Shown: positions 49,423 to 58,070 of the stretch, piece after piece
Numbering within the stretch: the first letter of the stretch is position 1
How the letters are laid out: every line of letters starts with the position of its first letter
Assembly (NCBI RefSeq): GCF_004682045.1
Contig: NZ_QUZT01000011.1
Location: forward strand, 56,096-120,095
Reading direction: 5' to 3'
Source: Pseudomonas nabeulensis
GTDB taxonomy: Bacteria; Pseudomonadota; Gammaproteobacteria; Pseudomonadales; Pseudomonadaceae
DNA: 64,000 nt
Position numbers and translations under genes: made by a program
Notes under the pieces: generated by a model
Seen by the model: only the letters and a program-made list of their open reading frames with translations
Told to the model about the DNA's origin: nothing
The model's database searches: none

Positions 49423-50469
49423 TTATTTTTTCCCTTCCAGTTTTTCGTAGGCTTTTTGCATAAGGACGTCGTAGTTGCCGTAGTCCTCGCCGTTATAGTT
49501 ACGGGCCATGCCGGTAAAGTCTTTAGCCTTCATGGCTTTCATCAACGCGGGGCTCTTGCTGCAAAAGCCGAGAAACGCCTTTAGTTGGTTGCCCGCATTC
49601 ACTTTTAACGCCGCCGAGAACTCAAAGACGGTCTTGTAACCACAGGACGCAAAGTTAAAGCCCATGATCTGGAACATGCCCCAGGACGCCGACTTCAATG
49701 CCGCTTCCTGGTCCAGGGCAAATGCGGTTGCCATGGTTTCCCAAGCCTTGGTCTGGTCCTTGTTATTGGTTTGCCACTGCGGCCCGGCCTTTTTCTTGTA
49801 GGGGTACGACAGCAGCGGGTGTGCCTGGTCGTAAATGTGTTTGGTGTACTTGCGGAACAAGTGCCCTTCAAACGCGATCACCGGCAACTTGGCCGGCCCG
49901 AACCCCGAACGCCCGCCGGATTCCACGGTGGCGAAGGCCTTGATGATATTCACCGAAATACCACTGCCCAACTGCGTGGCGGCGCTCTGGAAGTCGGTCT
50001 CACTGAGGCTCGTGCCGCCGTCACACATGGGCTGCAACATCAACTGCCGGTTACGCCGCTCGGCCTCGATCATCGCGCGCATGCGGTCCAGATACACATT
50101 GACCGTGGCCTGCACCGCATCACCCTGGTGGGTCGCGAACACATTCAGAAAACTGGGAATACGCATGCCCGGAAAGGCCTTCACCGGCACTTTCACCGCC
50201 TCTTCGATCAGGCTGTTGAAGGTGCGACCGGTGGGGTCGATCACGCCATCGGGGTGTGCGTACTTGAGATGGCGGAACTGGTATTGGCTGATGCACTGCA
50301 CCAACTGGCCGTCGCACTTGCCGTTTTCGACCAGTGGAAAACCCAGCTTGGGAATGATCAGGTTGAACAAATACTGGATGCACTGAACATCGGCAGGCAA
50401 GTTACGGGCTTTACCGGGAGCGCCTACCGAAGCGCGGATAAGACTGGGCAACCCTTGCAGGCTTTTCAT
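49423..50469 (-). CDS. N-acetylmuramidase (DUF3380 type), candidate type VI effector
   Basis: A 348-residue cell-wall hydrolase. Residues about 20-95 resemble a peptidoglycan-binding domain; residues about 150-340 are the N-acetylmuramidase domain (PF11860/DUF3380) known from phage endolysins, with catalytic Glu in ATVESGGRSGFG, then IAFEGHLFRKYT, SASWGMFQIMGFN and ARNYNGEDYGNYD. There is no signal peptide, holin or phage gene nearby. ATG 50469 has an AAGG at 9-base spacing; ATG 50478 is too close to it. With the coupled periplasmic partner this resembles glycoside-hydrolase T6SS effectors. Confidence 0.8.
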   Translation of the reverse strand: MKSLQGLPSLIRASVGAPGKARNLPADVQCIQYLFNLIIPKLGFPLVENGKCDGQLVQCISQYQFRHLKYAHPDGVIDPTGRTFNSLIEEAVKVPVKAFPGMRIPSFLNVFATHQGDAVQATVNVYLDRMRAMIEAERRNRQLMLQPMCDGGTSLSETDFQSAATQLGSGISVNIIKAFATVESGGRSGFGPAKLPVIAFEGHLFRKYTKHIYDQAHPLLSYPYKKKAGPQWQTNNKDQTKAWETMATAFALDQEAALKSASWGMFQIMGFNFASCGYKTVFEFSAALKVNAGNQLKAFLGFCSKSPALMKAMKAKDFTGMARNYNGEDYGNYDVLMQKAYEKLEGKK

Positions 50470-50727
50470 CACAGACATCCTTGTTAGTTAAAGAAGTGAT
50501 AGCACTTCAATATCAATCCTGCGCCACCGTCACATTCAGAAACAAGTGGCGGGCGCAAACTAACAAGGTGGTTTTTTCTTGTAAAGTGGCGAGGTTGAAA
50601 GTTGTGAAAGAACCCTCACGCACCTCTTCGAAAAAGCCAGCATTTTGATTTAAACGCAGTATTGGAGGACGCGTTGCGCTACTGTCAGTCGCGCAATTTT
50701 CCCGGTCCCCCACTTTCAAGGATTGAA

Positions 50728-51291
50728 ATGAAAGCCCCACTGCTCGTTTTGTCTGCCCTGTTCCTTCTCTGCGGCTGCGCCACGCAGCTTGCCAACGTCT
50801 CCACCCCGTCAAGCCCTTCGATTGCCGAGACCAAATCGGTGGACTTCGGCGGCAAGACCTACGTCCTGAAATTCCAGAAACCGGGCCTCTGGGAGTACTT
50901 CCCCGCCGAAGAAAGCGTTGATGCCTGGACTGAAATGGTCGACTTCACCGTCGTCCCGCGCGAAATGAACCATCTCAAGCCCCTCGACATCGGCAAACGC
51001 GCGATCGCGCTTCATCAGAAGGAAAACCCGAACCTGCCGGCGATGTTACTGACAGACAACAAGACCGGGGTCGATTACGCGATGATGTTTTATCCCAACT
51101 CACTGCGCACAGACGGGCAATTCTCGGAGATCAGCTATTTCAAGTATTACAAGGACGGCGCCACTGGCCAGACCATCATCTTTCACTTCGCCAGGAATAT
51201 TCCAAAACCGAAAAACCCCGCTGACGCCGCCATAGAGATAGGCCAGGAGATACCGCCACTGATCGAAGCTTTTCCGCTCTACCGGCCGTAA
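50728..51291 (+). CDS. Hypothetical lipoprotein
   Basis: A 187-residue protein with a lipobox (MKAPLLVLSALFLLCGC, lipidated Cys near residue 17). ATG 50728 is chosen over the longer frame. The mature domain (VDFGGKTYVLKFQKPGLWEY and DYAMMFYPNSLR) is not one I recognise. It is the last chromosomal gene before the island and is divergent from the muramidase pair. Confidence 0.75.
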   Translation: MKAPLLVLSALFLLCGCATQLANVSTPSSPSIAETKSVDFGGKTYVLKFQKPGLWEYFPAEESVDAWTEMVDFTVVPREMNHLKPLDIGKRAIALHQKENPNLPAMLLTDNKTGVDYAMMFYPNSLRTDGQFSEISYFKYYKDGATGQTIIFHFARNIPKPKNPADAAIEIGQEIPPLIEAFPLYRP

Positions 51292-51391
51292 TACCGTTAA
51301 GCGCACAGCAATAATCGATTCGCAGGCAATGATTGCCGGCAAAGCATCTTTAAGAAATGGGATTTTGGTGGGTGTTGCAGGAAGAGCGTTA

Positions 51392-51540
51392 TGGAGGCAA
51401 CCCCACCAGCCACACCCCGGCACACAATGTTCCCGCTGTGGCTGCTGCCTTCCGGCTCTGACCAGGTTCACGGGTAATCGTTGCGGGGGGACCGATGGGG
51501 TCACCATAACGACGCCTGCCTCTCGGCAAGCCGCGCCATT
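51392..51540. repeat. Left attachment repeat (149 bp)
   Basis: Identical base for base to 63727-63875. It starts tggaggcaaccccaccagcc and ends gcaagccgcgccatt. The sequences diverge immediately outside both ends, so the recombination crossover lies within this segment. Confidence 0.95.
51396..51505 (-). ncRNA. ffs: SRP (4.5S) RNA, left copy, probably silent
   Basis: The minus strand reads a full 4.5S-type RNA. The closing helix pairs GGUGACCCCAUC with GGUGGGGUUGCC over 12 positions. The conserved domain IV (GGUCAGAGCCGGAAGGCAGC) is at about 51440-51463. No promoter is visible to its right: the -10 equivalent is TTGAAT and no -35 is present, because the island replaced the native upstream DNA. 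It is therefore probably an unexpressed duplicate. Confidence 0.85.
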
Positions 51541-51639
51541 CAAATCAAAAGGACTCTCAAATTCGGTTCTTCACGTCACGCTGGCGGATGTGAATTTGGC
51601 GGCATTGTATGGTGAAGGTGGGGAGGCATGGCAAGCGAT

Positions 51640-51673
51640 TTGTACCACCGGTTTGACTCCCTTTTGTACCACG
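51640..51673. repeat. Candidate integrase arm sites, left end
   Basis: TTGTACCACCG (51640-51650) and TTGTACCACG (51664-51673) are spaced 24 bp apart, 100 bp inside the left repeat. The same word occurs inside the right end at 63670-63680. Tyrosine recombinases use arm-type repeats placed like this; binding is inferred. Confidence 0.45.
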
Positions 51674-51794
51674 TATGTCATTTTGACATTGTGCTGAAAG
51701 CGACCCTCAGCTAGTTTAGCTTTATCCATGCAAACGCCTGTATCCAGCATGAAGGCGTCTGTATATGAGCTAACTGATATGAGGAATGGATTCT

Positions 51795-54299
51795 ATGATT
51801 GACTTTGGCAGTTTGGCTGGAAAAGCAAAGGAGACAACTGATTACGATCTCCTGAAGCTGTATTCATCTCTAGACGTGAAAAGCACTCACACTGAGCCCC
51901 GCACGTCTCAACGAGAAGCAATGCAAGAGCTTACATCTCGTCACGAGGAAAAAGACACAGTTTTAAAAATAAGCACAGGGGCGGGAAAAACCGGCGTAGG
52001 GCTTCTTTATTTGCTCGGCCACATGAGAAAAGAAAAGAGACCTGGAGTTTATCTCTGCCCTACAATTCAGCTAGTTGAACAAGTACTTCAAGAGGCATCT
52101 AAGCTTGGCATTCAGGCCCACCACTATCCCTCAGGAGAAAAGTACCCTCATGCCGCCTGCGTTCGGGGAGATGCCATATTAGTTTGCACATACGAAAAAC
52201 TTTTCAACTCCAAGTCTACTTTCTTGCGTCAGGACGTTAATCTATTACCAACAGCCATAGTCTTAGACGACGCACATGCCGGCTCTGAAATCGTCAGAAA
52301 GCAGTTCACCCTTCAAGTACATGGGGATGCATTTGAGTCGCTAAAAAGACTTCTAGAGTCCCGCTGCAGAGCACATCACTCAACAAAGTGGACAGACGTC
52401 GAAACAAACGACCCTCTGGCCATCTTCGAAGTCCCTCATTGGATTTGGTCTGATCTTTCGGAGGAAATACGAACCAACCTACACGTCTACTCCGAGGATA
52501 AAAACTTTATATTTGTCTGGCCTTTCCTTGAGGACAACTTGAAGCTTTGCCGCTGCGTACTATCTGGAACTCATGCTGAAATCTCTCCAGAGATCATTCC
52601 TGCACACTTACTGAGACCCTACCATGGCGCAGACCATAAGTTATTTATGTCCGCAACACTCGCTGATGACTCTCTGCTCGTAAGGGAACTTGGGGTCGAA
52701 CAATCTGCAGCGCTAACTCCAATTTGCCCGCCATCAGACCAGGGTCTGGGCGAGCGAATGATTTTAGCGCCAGCACTTATAAGTCCTGACCTAGACAGAG
52801 ATTATTTAATGGAGCTCTGTCGAGCCCTTTCAAAAAAACATAATGTAGTTATTCTCACCTCAAGTGAGCCAGTAGGTAGAGAGTGGCAAAAAGTAGGAGC
52901 TAAATTTTTTTCAGGGGACGACTTTACCGACGCAGTTAAAAACCTTAAAGACCCCACCTCTGGTTTAAGTTTCGCTGTCTTCGCACAGAGATATGACGGA
53001 GTTGATCTAGCTGATGACGCGTGTAGAGTCCTAGTGATTGACAGCGTTCCATACGGGGAAAACCTAATAGATAAAAACGATGCGCAAATGGTTTTCAGTC
53101 CTGGAGGCATACGCAATAAAACTGTCTACCGTATTGAGCAAGGTATGGGTAGAGCAGTAAGATCGCATGCAGACTACGCATTGGTGCTATTGGTGGGACA
53201 AGACCTAGCCACATATATCGGGCGCACTGAAGTACTTGGAGCTCTGACTGACGAGACTCGCGCACAACTAGAGCTATCTGTAGAACTGGCCGAGCTGGTT
53301 AAATCTTCGACGGCGGATTACAAATCTTCTTTTGAGCAGGTTATAAATCAGTGTTTGACACGTGATCCCGGGTGGAAGAAATTCTACAATTCTCGCATAC
53401 GTAGCGCTCCTAAAAACCCACACACCCCATCTAGCAAGAAAATACAGTTAGCAACTAGTGAGCGTGAAGCTCATTTACAGGCGGCTGCCAACAGAGCCGC
53501 TGAAGCGATACCAAACTTTCGGGCAGCATTGAACCTTGCAAAAGTTGAAGGCGAGGAACTTGGAATATATCTCCAAAGACTATCGCGAATCACCTATTAC
53601 ATAGACCCCTCTGAGTCGATGCAGATTCAGCAAGCAGCTCGTAGTTACTGCAGGTCCGTAGCGCTCCCGCCACTCGCGCCTAAAAAACCCATATCCCCAG
53701 GCGCGAAGACCGCAGCAGAAAAACTCTGCGCATGGTTTAGAGAGTTCTCGCCTGCCAATGCAGCTGTAATACAGGCATCCAAAATAGAGGGTTCACTAGG
53801 TTTCAATCAGAAGTTCCGCGCAGTTGAGAAATCAATAATGGAACTTGGACAGGCATTAGGTGCAGACTCGTCCAGGCCAGAAATAGACTTCTCTATAGGC
53901 CCCGACGTCATATGGTTTTGGGGAAATTATCTTTTCGTTATCGAAGTAAAAAACGAGAATCAAAAAACCTTGCACAAATCGGATAGTGGACAACTTCACG
54001 ACAGCATCCAATGGGCAAAGGAAAGCTTCCCAATATACGCAGACAGAATAGTTCCGATAACAGCAGCAAAAGTTTTCATTTCTGACCGAGACGCACACTA
54101 CCCACAGGGGACCCGAGTGTTGCTTGAGGCAGGTTGTATAGCACTAGCTCACGGCCTCCATTTAGCGTGCGTAAAACTTTCCCAGCAAGGTCCGGTTTTT
54201 GTCACACCAGAAAACGTGACAATCACAATGAACGAGTTCAAAATCTCCCCCGAACAGTTTCTCTCCCAGCACACTGTAAAGCTTGAAGAACTAAGATAA
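51795..54299 (+). CDS. SF2 helicase fused to a PD-(D/E)XK nuclease; candidate anti-phage protein
   Basis: An 834-residue protein. N-terminal SF2 helicase: motif I STGAGKTG (Lys65), motif II DDAH (158-161, a DEAH variant), motif III SAT (286-288), motif VI IEQGMGRAVRS (Arg453, Arg456). The C-terminus has a nuclease core: GPD with Asp704, a hydrophobic strand, then EVK (Glu717, Lys719). ATG 51795 has GAGGA at ideal spacing; ATG 51786 touches it. No partner gene is needed by architecture. Known one-gene helicase-nuclease defence proteins such as Hna share this layout; homology beyond layout is not established here. The gene is A/T-rich relative to the chromosome. Confidence 0.85.
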   Translation: MIDFGSLAGKAKETTDYDLLKLYSSLDVKSTHTEPRTSQREAMQELTSRHEEKDTVLKISTGAGKTGVGLLYLLGHMRKEKRPGVYLCPTIQLVEQVLQEASKLGIQAHHYPSGEKYPHAACVRGDAILVCTYEKLFNSKSTFLRQDVNLLPTAIVLDDAHAGSEIVRKQFTLQVHGDAFESLKRLLESRCRAHHSTKWTDVETNDPLAIFEVPHWIWSDLSEEIRTNLHVYSEDKNFIFVWPFLEDNLKLCRCVLSGTHAEISPEIIPAHLLRPYHGADHKLFMSATLADDSLLVRELGVEQSAALTPICPPSDQGLGERMILAPALISPDLDRDYLMELCRALSKKHNVVILTSSEPVGREWQKVGAKFFSGDDFTDAVKNLKDPTSGLSFAVFAQRYDGVDLADDACRVLVIDSVPYGENLIDKNDAQMVFSPGGIRNKTVYRIEQGMGRAVRSHADYALVLLVGQDLATYIGRTEVLGALTDETRAQLELSVELAELVKSSTADYKSSFEQVINQCLTRDPGWKKFYNSRIRSAPKNPHTPSSKKIQLATSEREAHLQAAANRAAEAIPNFRAALNLAKVEGEELGIYLQRLSRITYYIDPSESMQIQQAARSYCRSVALPPLAPKKPISPGAKTAAEKLCAWFREFSPANAAVIQASKIEGSLGFNQKFRAVEKSIMELGQALGADSSRPEIDFSIGPDVIWFWGNYLFVIEVKNENQKTLHKSDSGQLHDSIQWAKESFPIYADRIVPITAAKVFISDRDAHYPQGTRVLLEAGCIALAHGLHLACVKLSQQGPVFVTPENVTITMNEFKISPEQFLSQHTVKLEELR

Positions 54300-54317
54300 A
54301 ATTTGTGCCCTCATACA

Positions 54318-54396
54318 TTTCCAATGTGAATGCGGGCGCAATTTTAAATATTGGAAATAGCTAAAGCTCCCAAACACTATCGCGACAGCTATTTTT
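54318..54396 (+). terminator. Overlapping inverted repeats after the helicase-nuclease gene
   Basis: Two 8-bp perfect inverted repeats share bases: TTTCCAAT (54318-54325) with ATTGGAAA (54350-54357), and AAATAGCT (54355-54362) with AGCTATTT (54387-54394) followed by TT. They cannot form together, which suggests alternative structures. A terminator role is tentative because the loops are 24 bases. Confidence 0.35.
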
Positions 54397-54523
54397 ACCG
54401 GAAAAATCTGTATGTCATTTAGTGTGTAGCGTATGCATAAATCCCCCCCTCCCCCCCTAAAAGAACCTGACATTTCAACCACTGACAGCTTTATCACCAA
54501 CGAGTATCCCCGAGACTCTTAGC

Positions 54524-54763
54524 ATGAATCTAAAACTAATTGTAATAACTCTGCTGTTGAGCATTTTTCCGCACACAGCACAAGCCGGGGAAGGCCATGA
54601 TGCCGGGTATCAATGGGCTGAAGACAATGAAATCGACGACACATCAAGCTGCAGCACCCCTTCGTCATCCTTCAATGCAGGCTGCGAAGAGTACGTTGAA
54701 GATAACGAGGCACCCTCCTCAGGCTCCAATGACGAAGATGAGGAAGATGAGGAAGATGAGTAG
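54524..54763 (+). CDS. Small secreted protein with acidic tail
   Basis: A 79-residue protein: signal peptide (MNLKLIVITLLLSIFPHTAQA) then a short Ser/Asp/Glu-rich mature part with two cysteines, ending in an unbroken run of about 13 Asp/Glu residues. I do not recognise a family. It lies between the helicase-nuclease and the resolvase on the same strand. Two runs of seven C occur at 54443-54457, about 70 bases upstream of the start, in the promoter or leader region. Confidence 0.6.
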   Translation: MNLKLIVITLLLSIFPHTAQAGEGHDAGYQWAEDNEIDDTSSCSTPSSSFNAGCEEYVEDNEAPSSGSNDEDEEDEEDE

Positions 54764-54776
54764 GTCCGACATTGCC

Positions 54777-54900
54777 TAGCTCAGTAAGTACACCTTATGA
54801 GCTAAGCCGGGAGGCGTTTGACGGTGATGAAGATTCGGCGTCTCCACGCTAGCTCAGATGTGTTGATTTTATGCGAGCCATGCCGTAGATTTGTGAGCTA
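54777..54900. promoter_or_regulatory. Candidate resolution (res) site of the adjacent serine resolvase
   Basis: Four copies of the 7-mer TAGCTCA/TGAGCTA occur in 124 bp directly before the resolvase gene. The first pair spans exactly 28 bp (54777-54804) with 12-bp arms TAGCTCAGTAAG and CCTTATGAGCTA around a 4-bp centre, the geometry of subsite I in Tn3-type res sites. The second pair bounds 54850-54900 and contains the related TTTATGCGAGCC, fitting accessory subsites II and III. Site assignment is inference. Confidence 0.65.
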
Positions 54901-54926
54901 ATGTTCTGAACCAGGTAAAGCCGTCC

Positions 54927-55505
54927 ATGTCCGCCACCATTGCCTATGCCCGCGTCAGCTCCGATGGTCAGTCCGTCGAGGCACAGCGCCACTCTATCAA
55001 CCAGCGCTATAACGTCTCGGATGACGGCTGGTTCACCGACGAAGCCACAAGCGGCACAACGAAGGCTTTGCATCGGAAAGGCTTCTCAGCGCTGTTCAGC
55101 TACGCAAGGAAAGGCGACATCGTTGTGGTCTCCGCAATTGACCGACTGGGGCGGAGCACAATCGACGTTTTGGAGACGGTCGAAGCACTGAAGTCTAAAG
55201 GAATCACGGTTATATCCATGCGGGAAGGCTTCGATCTATCCAGCCCTACGGGGAAATTAATGCTGACCCTCCTGGCCGGCGTTGCCGAATTGGAGAGGGA
55301 GAACATCCGGGCCCGACAAATGGCCGGCATTGAGAAAGCCAAGGCCGACGGTCGAAAGCTGGGTGCTCCCAAGAAACACGACGACCTGGCTATTGCCGCA
55401 TGGAGGAAGGAGACAGGCTCAAGCATTGCAGCTACTGCTGAGCACTGGAAAGTTTCGATAGCCACCGTTAAACGGGCTTGCAGAACTTCCCAAAGTGTCG
55501 ATTGA
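54927..55505 (+). CDS. Serine recombinase (resolvase/invertase family)
   Basis: A 192-residue small serine recombinase. The nucleophile is Ser11 in YARVSSDGQS; the active-site Arg residues are in VSAIDRLGRS; the long E helix is GKLMLTLLAGVAELEREN; a C-terminal HTH (SIAATAEHWKVSIATVKRAC) binds the half-sites. All catalytic elements are present. It probably acts on the res-like site immediately upstream. No transposase is present, so it may resolve dimers of an excised island form. Confidence 0.9.
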   Translation: MSATIAYARVSSDGQSVEAQRHSINQRYNVSDDGWFTDEATSGTTKALHRKGFSALFSYARKGDIVVVSAIDRLGRSTIDVLETVEALKSKGITVISMREGFDLSSPTGKLMLTLLAGVAELERENIRARQMAGIEKAKADGRKLGAPKKHDDLAIAAWRKETGSSIAATAEHWKVSIATVKRACRTSQSVD

Positions 55506-55910
55506 GTGCGCTCATAAGTTCCGCTCAGAGGGACGACAGCTATCACGAACAAAGACGCTTCAGGTTTCACCGGATCAGTCATGGAAGCGGTCTTGAGCAT
55601 GTTGTAATGCTGACTAGCTTCGCCGCTGACTGCCTAAACTGTCTTAAATCCAGTAGGAATAGACAATCCCGGAACCGGGATCGTGACGTCGACGCATAAC
55701 TAAGGCCCGTAGCTAAATGGGTTACAGGTCACAGACTGAACATTATCACACTTCCTAAACAGACTGTTTCGAAGTCTGCAACGCTGCTAAAAATGGCTCT
55801 CCCAGAACCTGGGCGGGGCCCAAATGTCGAAGAAAACCGCCCAGCCAAATCCAATGGCGCAACGCTCAAGAACGTGAGGCGGGTTGTCAGCCGACGTGAA
55901 AATCTAGAGT
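55506..55910. other. Intergenic region with short palindromes
   Basis: No convincing gene is seen. It contains a 14-bp palindrome TCCCGGAACCGGGA (55667-55680), a CCCAG-AAC-CTGGG repeat (55801-55813) and a 6-bp hairpin CAGACT/AGTCTG near 55772-55790. These may be protein sites or transcript structures; no function can be assigned. Confidence 0.35.
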
Positions 55911-56312
55911 GTGAAGGCCGAAGCTGGAGGTTTAGATGTGCATCCATTTCAACTGGTAATTGATGAGCTCAAAACTGCTGGGGTTAAAATCAGCGGTGGT
56001 GAGAGTGCTTACAGGCTTCTTCACAAGCTTTGCATCTATAAGGCTCTTCAAATGAATGGTTCTGCGCTCAGAGCAGCAAAGAACGGTGGACTGCCAAGAA
56101 AGAAGGTCATAACCCAGGCCAAGCACCTGCTTAAGGAATATCTCAAAACGGGCCTTATAGTTCTCCCGGCGCACATGAAGGCCCGTGGTTCAGAACACAA
56201 GTACAAGCATGACGGTGACGCTACTGCTAACCGTAATGTCTGGCGCGCCGGGTGGAGGGCGCCAGCCCCTCTGGACAACACTCATCACGGGCTCAACACC
56301 GTCAAAGGCTAG
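55911..56312 (+). CDS. Hypothetical protein
   Basis: A possible 133-residue protein beginning at GTG 55911. Residues 10-90 look helical and protein-like (FQLVIDELKTAGVKISG; KKVITQAKHLLKEYLKTG), but the C-terminal 40 residues are low-quality and the Shine-Dalgarno is weak (TAGAG). No family is recognised. It could be a remnant. Confidence 0.4.
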   Translation: MKAEAGGLDVHPFQLVIDELKTAGVKISGGESAYRLLHKLCIYKALQMNGSALRAAKNGGLPRKKVITQAKHLLKEYLKTGLIVLPAHMKARGSEHKYKHDGDATANRNVWRAGWRAPAPLDNTHHGLNTVKG

Positions 56313-56845
56313 GCAGGCTACCAGGAGCTGCCGGACCGTCCATTTTTCTGTTTGTTAAGTTTGGCAGCTTTCCGCTCGGTGTTTCGCCCTTCATTGTAAT
56401 GGCGAAATCCGTCACCGCACCCAGCTTTGGCGCAATCGTCCTTAGTGCAATCCATCCCCCAAGGCTGGCATGGCACCTGCATTTGCTATCACAGGATAAG
56501 ACTCCTGTCTCGCGTCAACTTTTCCTTTCAAGCAAATGCGTGAAAAGGGCCAAATGCGCTCAGACAATTGGCAGACTCTCCACCTTCGCACAACACCCCG
56601 CCGAATCCTCTGTACCCCTGGTCCTGCTGGGTTTCAGCCACTAAAGCGGTAATTAGTGCCAGTCCTTGTATCAAGCACCCGTCACCTCCTAGAAACGACC
56701 TCTGGAGGAATTAGGGCCCTTCCTTGTGCAACCCACACCGGCGTCTCGTCCGGCGGCACCTCAACCCCACCTCCTACGACCCATCAACCCTGCCAGGACA
56801 ACCACGGCGGGGCTTTGGCGTTCGCTATCACTGGACCTCAATCCC
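56313..56845. other. Intergenic region, no supported gene
   Basis: This 533-bp stretch has only short open frames with no Shine-Dalgarno or recognisable motif. A small inverted repeat ACAGGA-N6-TCCTGT lies near 56,500. It may contain the promoter for the following gene pair. Confidence 0.35.
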
Positions 56846-57103
56846 ATGAAACAACCCATGCGCCTTGTGCGCCTCAATCTACACCTACGTGCGGACCACC
56901 TTGACCGCCTTACCCGTCTCGCCACTGCTATCAGCAGGCGTAAAGGGCGCGATACACGGCTTGCTGAAGCCCTGGAACTGGGCCTGGTCAGCGGCCTTAC
57001 GTGGACCGACACCGACATGCTCGACCTTCTCAAATCTGACCTGGATGTGCCTTGCTGGCTTGCTCTGGGCCCAGTAGTGCGGCCAGGGAGGGACCTACCG
57101 TGA
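56846..57103 (+). CDS. Small hypothetical protein, upstream partner of the HTH gene
   Basis: An 85-residue basic protein starting MKQPMRLVRLNLHLRADHLD, chosen because the upstream part of the open frame is Pro-rich and implausible. The strand-then-helices pattern (RLVRLNLHLRADHLDRLTRL, then TRLAEALELGLV) resembles small ribbon-helix-helix DNA-binding proteins. Its stop overlaps the start of the next gene (GTGA), so the two are co-translated. The function is unknown. Confidence 0.5.
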   Translation: MKQPMRLVRLNLHLRADHLDRLTRLATAISRRKGRDTRLAEALELGLVSGLTWTDTDMLDLLKSDLDVPCWLALGPVVRPGRDLP

Positions 57104-57813
57104 CTATCACTGTCGAGCAGGAGCAAGAAATACGCCGGTTGCTAGCCGCCAATGCATCAGAGCGCGATATTCAAGACAGCGTGGGCGCTTCCCGTCGCCA
57201 GGTGCGAAACATCAAGAACTTAATGTCGAAAGAAGAAGACCATAATCCCCTTGCTTCTGATCTAGGACGGACAATGACTCGTGCCGCCGCTATCAAGGCC
57301 GTGGCCGCCCTAAGTACTCGCCCTGAGGGTGTTCGCCACTCGGAAATGTGGCCGACTCTTCGAGCGCTATTTGGCATGTGTAAAAACGATAAGACTGGGG
57401 TACTTAAACTTAGCATGACCGACGATCAACTTCGCTACTTGAAGAAACAGACCAGTGAAGCTGCGAAAGCCCAAGGTAAGGAAGCATTATTCATTCCTGA
57501 GTGGCTTCCACGACAAGCACCAGTGGCGGCAAATGACATGCTGGTCATGCTAGCTGGACACCTCCAAGACCGAGCCCAAGAATACGCTTCTGAGTTCATG
57601 TCTTGTTTCCCCGACACCTCCAGCAAACTGGTTTCTAATGAACTAGTCTGTTTGGCTTTCGCTAAAGCGACCCCTGAGCCAGTTGAGACTAGGTGTAGAC
57701 GGAATGCAGCGACCGCCCAAGCGCTTCAACGGCGCCTCGGACACTGTGCCGGCTACCAAGTCATCAATGAACCATCCCTTTTCGTTCCTGAATTTGACCA
57801 GTTATGCATCTGA
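57100..57813 (+). CDS. HTH-containing hypothetical protein
   Basis: A 237-residue protein starting at GTG 57100, which overlaps the previous stop. The N-terminal 40 residues form a helix-turn-helix of the resolvase/transposase kind (IRRLLAANASERDIQDSVGA then SRRQVRNIKNLM). The rest is helical, ending in a Cys/Arg-rich segment and PSLFVPEFDQLCI. No family is recognised. With its small partner it is a candidate regulator or replication/partition factor of the island. Confidence 0.6.
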   Translation: MTITVEQEQEIRRLLAANASERDIQDSVGASRRQVRNIKNLMSKEEDHNPLASDLGRTMTRAAAIKAVAALSTRPEGVRHSEMWPTLRALFGMCKNDKTGVLKLSMTDDQLRYLKKQTSEAAKAQGKEALFIPEWLPRQAPVAANDMLVMLAGHLQDRAQEYASEFMSCFPDTSSKLVSNELVCLAFAKATPEPVETRCRRNAATAQALQRRLGHCAGYQVINEPSLFVPEFDQLCI

Positions 57814-57844
57814 CGCCGCCTTTCAAGGGCAGGCGTGAGCCAGA

Positions 57845-58070
57845 CAGTGTCGAAGCGGAGCGCACGCGCTGTATGGATTCAGCGAGCCTGACCAACAATC
57901 CCGACAGCCGAAGGGGGATTAGGTTGTTTGTTTCCAATCAAAGTAAATAGTCAGTTTTACTTTTTATGAGATTGACTACGCACACGCACCTCTAAAACCC
58001 TTAAGAACATGTTACTTCTTGGTCGACCTCGCTGGGCAGCCGACAGCGCGTGCGCTTCGCTTCGACACTG
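57845..58070. repeat. Long inverted repeat in the 57.8-58.3 kb gap
   Basis: Arms 57845-57872 and 58043-58070 are reverse complements at 27 of 28 positions (core GTGTCGAAGCG and GCGCACGCGCTGT), separated by 170 bases. The 445-bp gap 57814-58258 has no gene. The spacer includes an A/T-rich part, so an origin, a structured RNA or a protein-binding locus are all possible. A second weaker pair, GCGGACCA and TGGTCCGC, occurs near 58,131 and 58,221. Confidence 0.7.

Noticed and set aside
54291..54500. Minus-strand 69-residue open frame after the helicase-nuclease
   Set aside because: It covers the hairpin and C-tract region, lacks a Shine-Dalgarno and encodes a Gly-rich low-complexity segment.
55703..55790. 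tRNA-like stretch starting gcccgtagctaaatggg with a 6-bp stem/7-nt loop resembling a T arm
   Set aside because: The acceptor stem does not pair, the T loop lacks the TTCRANY pattern in register and there is no anticodon arm; at most a chance likeness or a degraded remnant.
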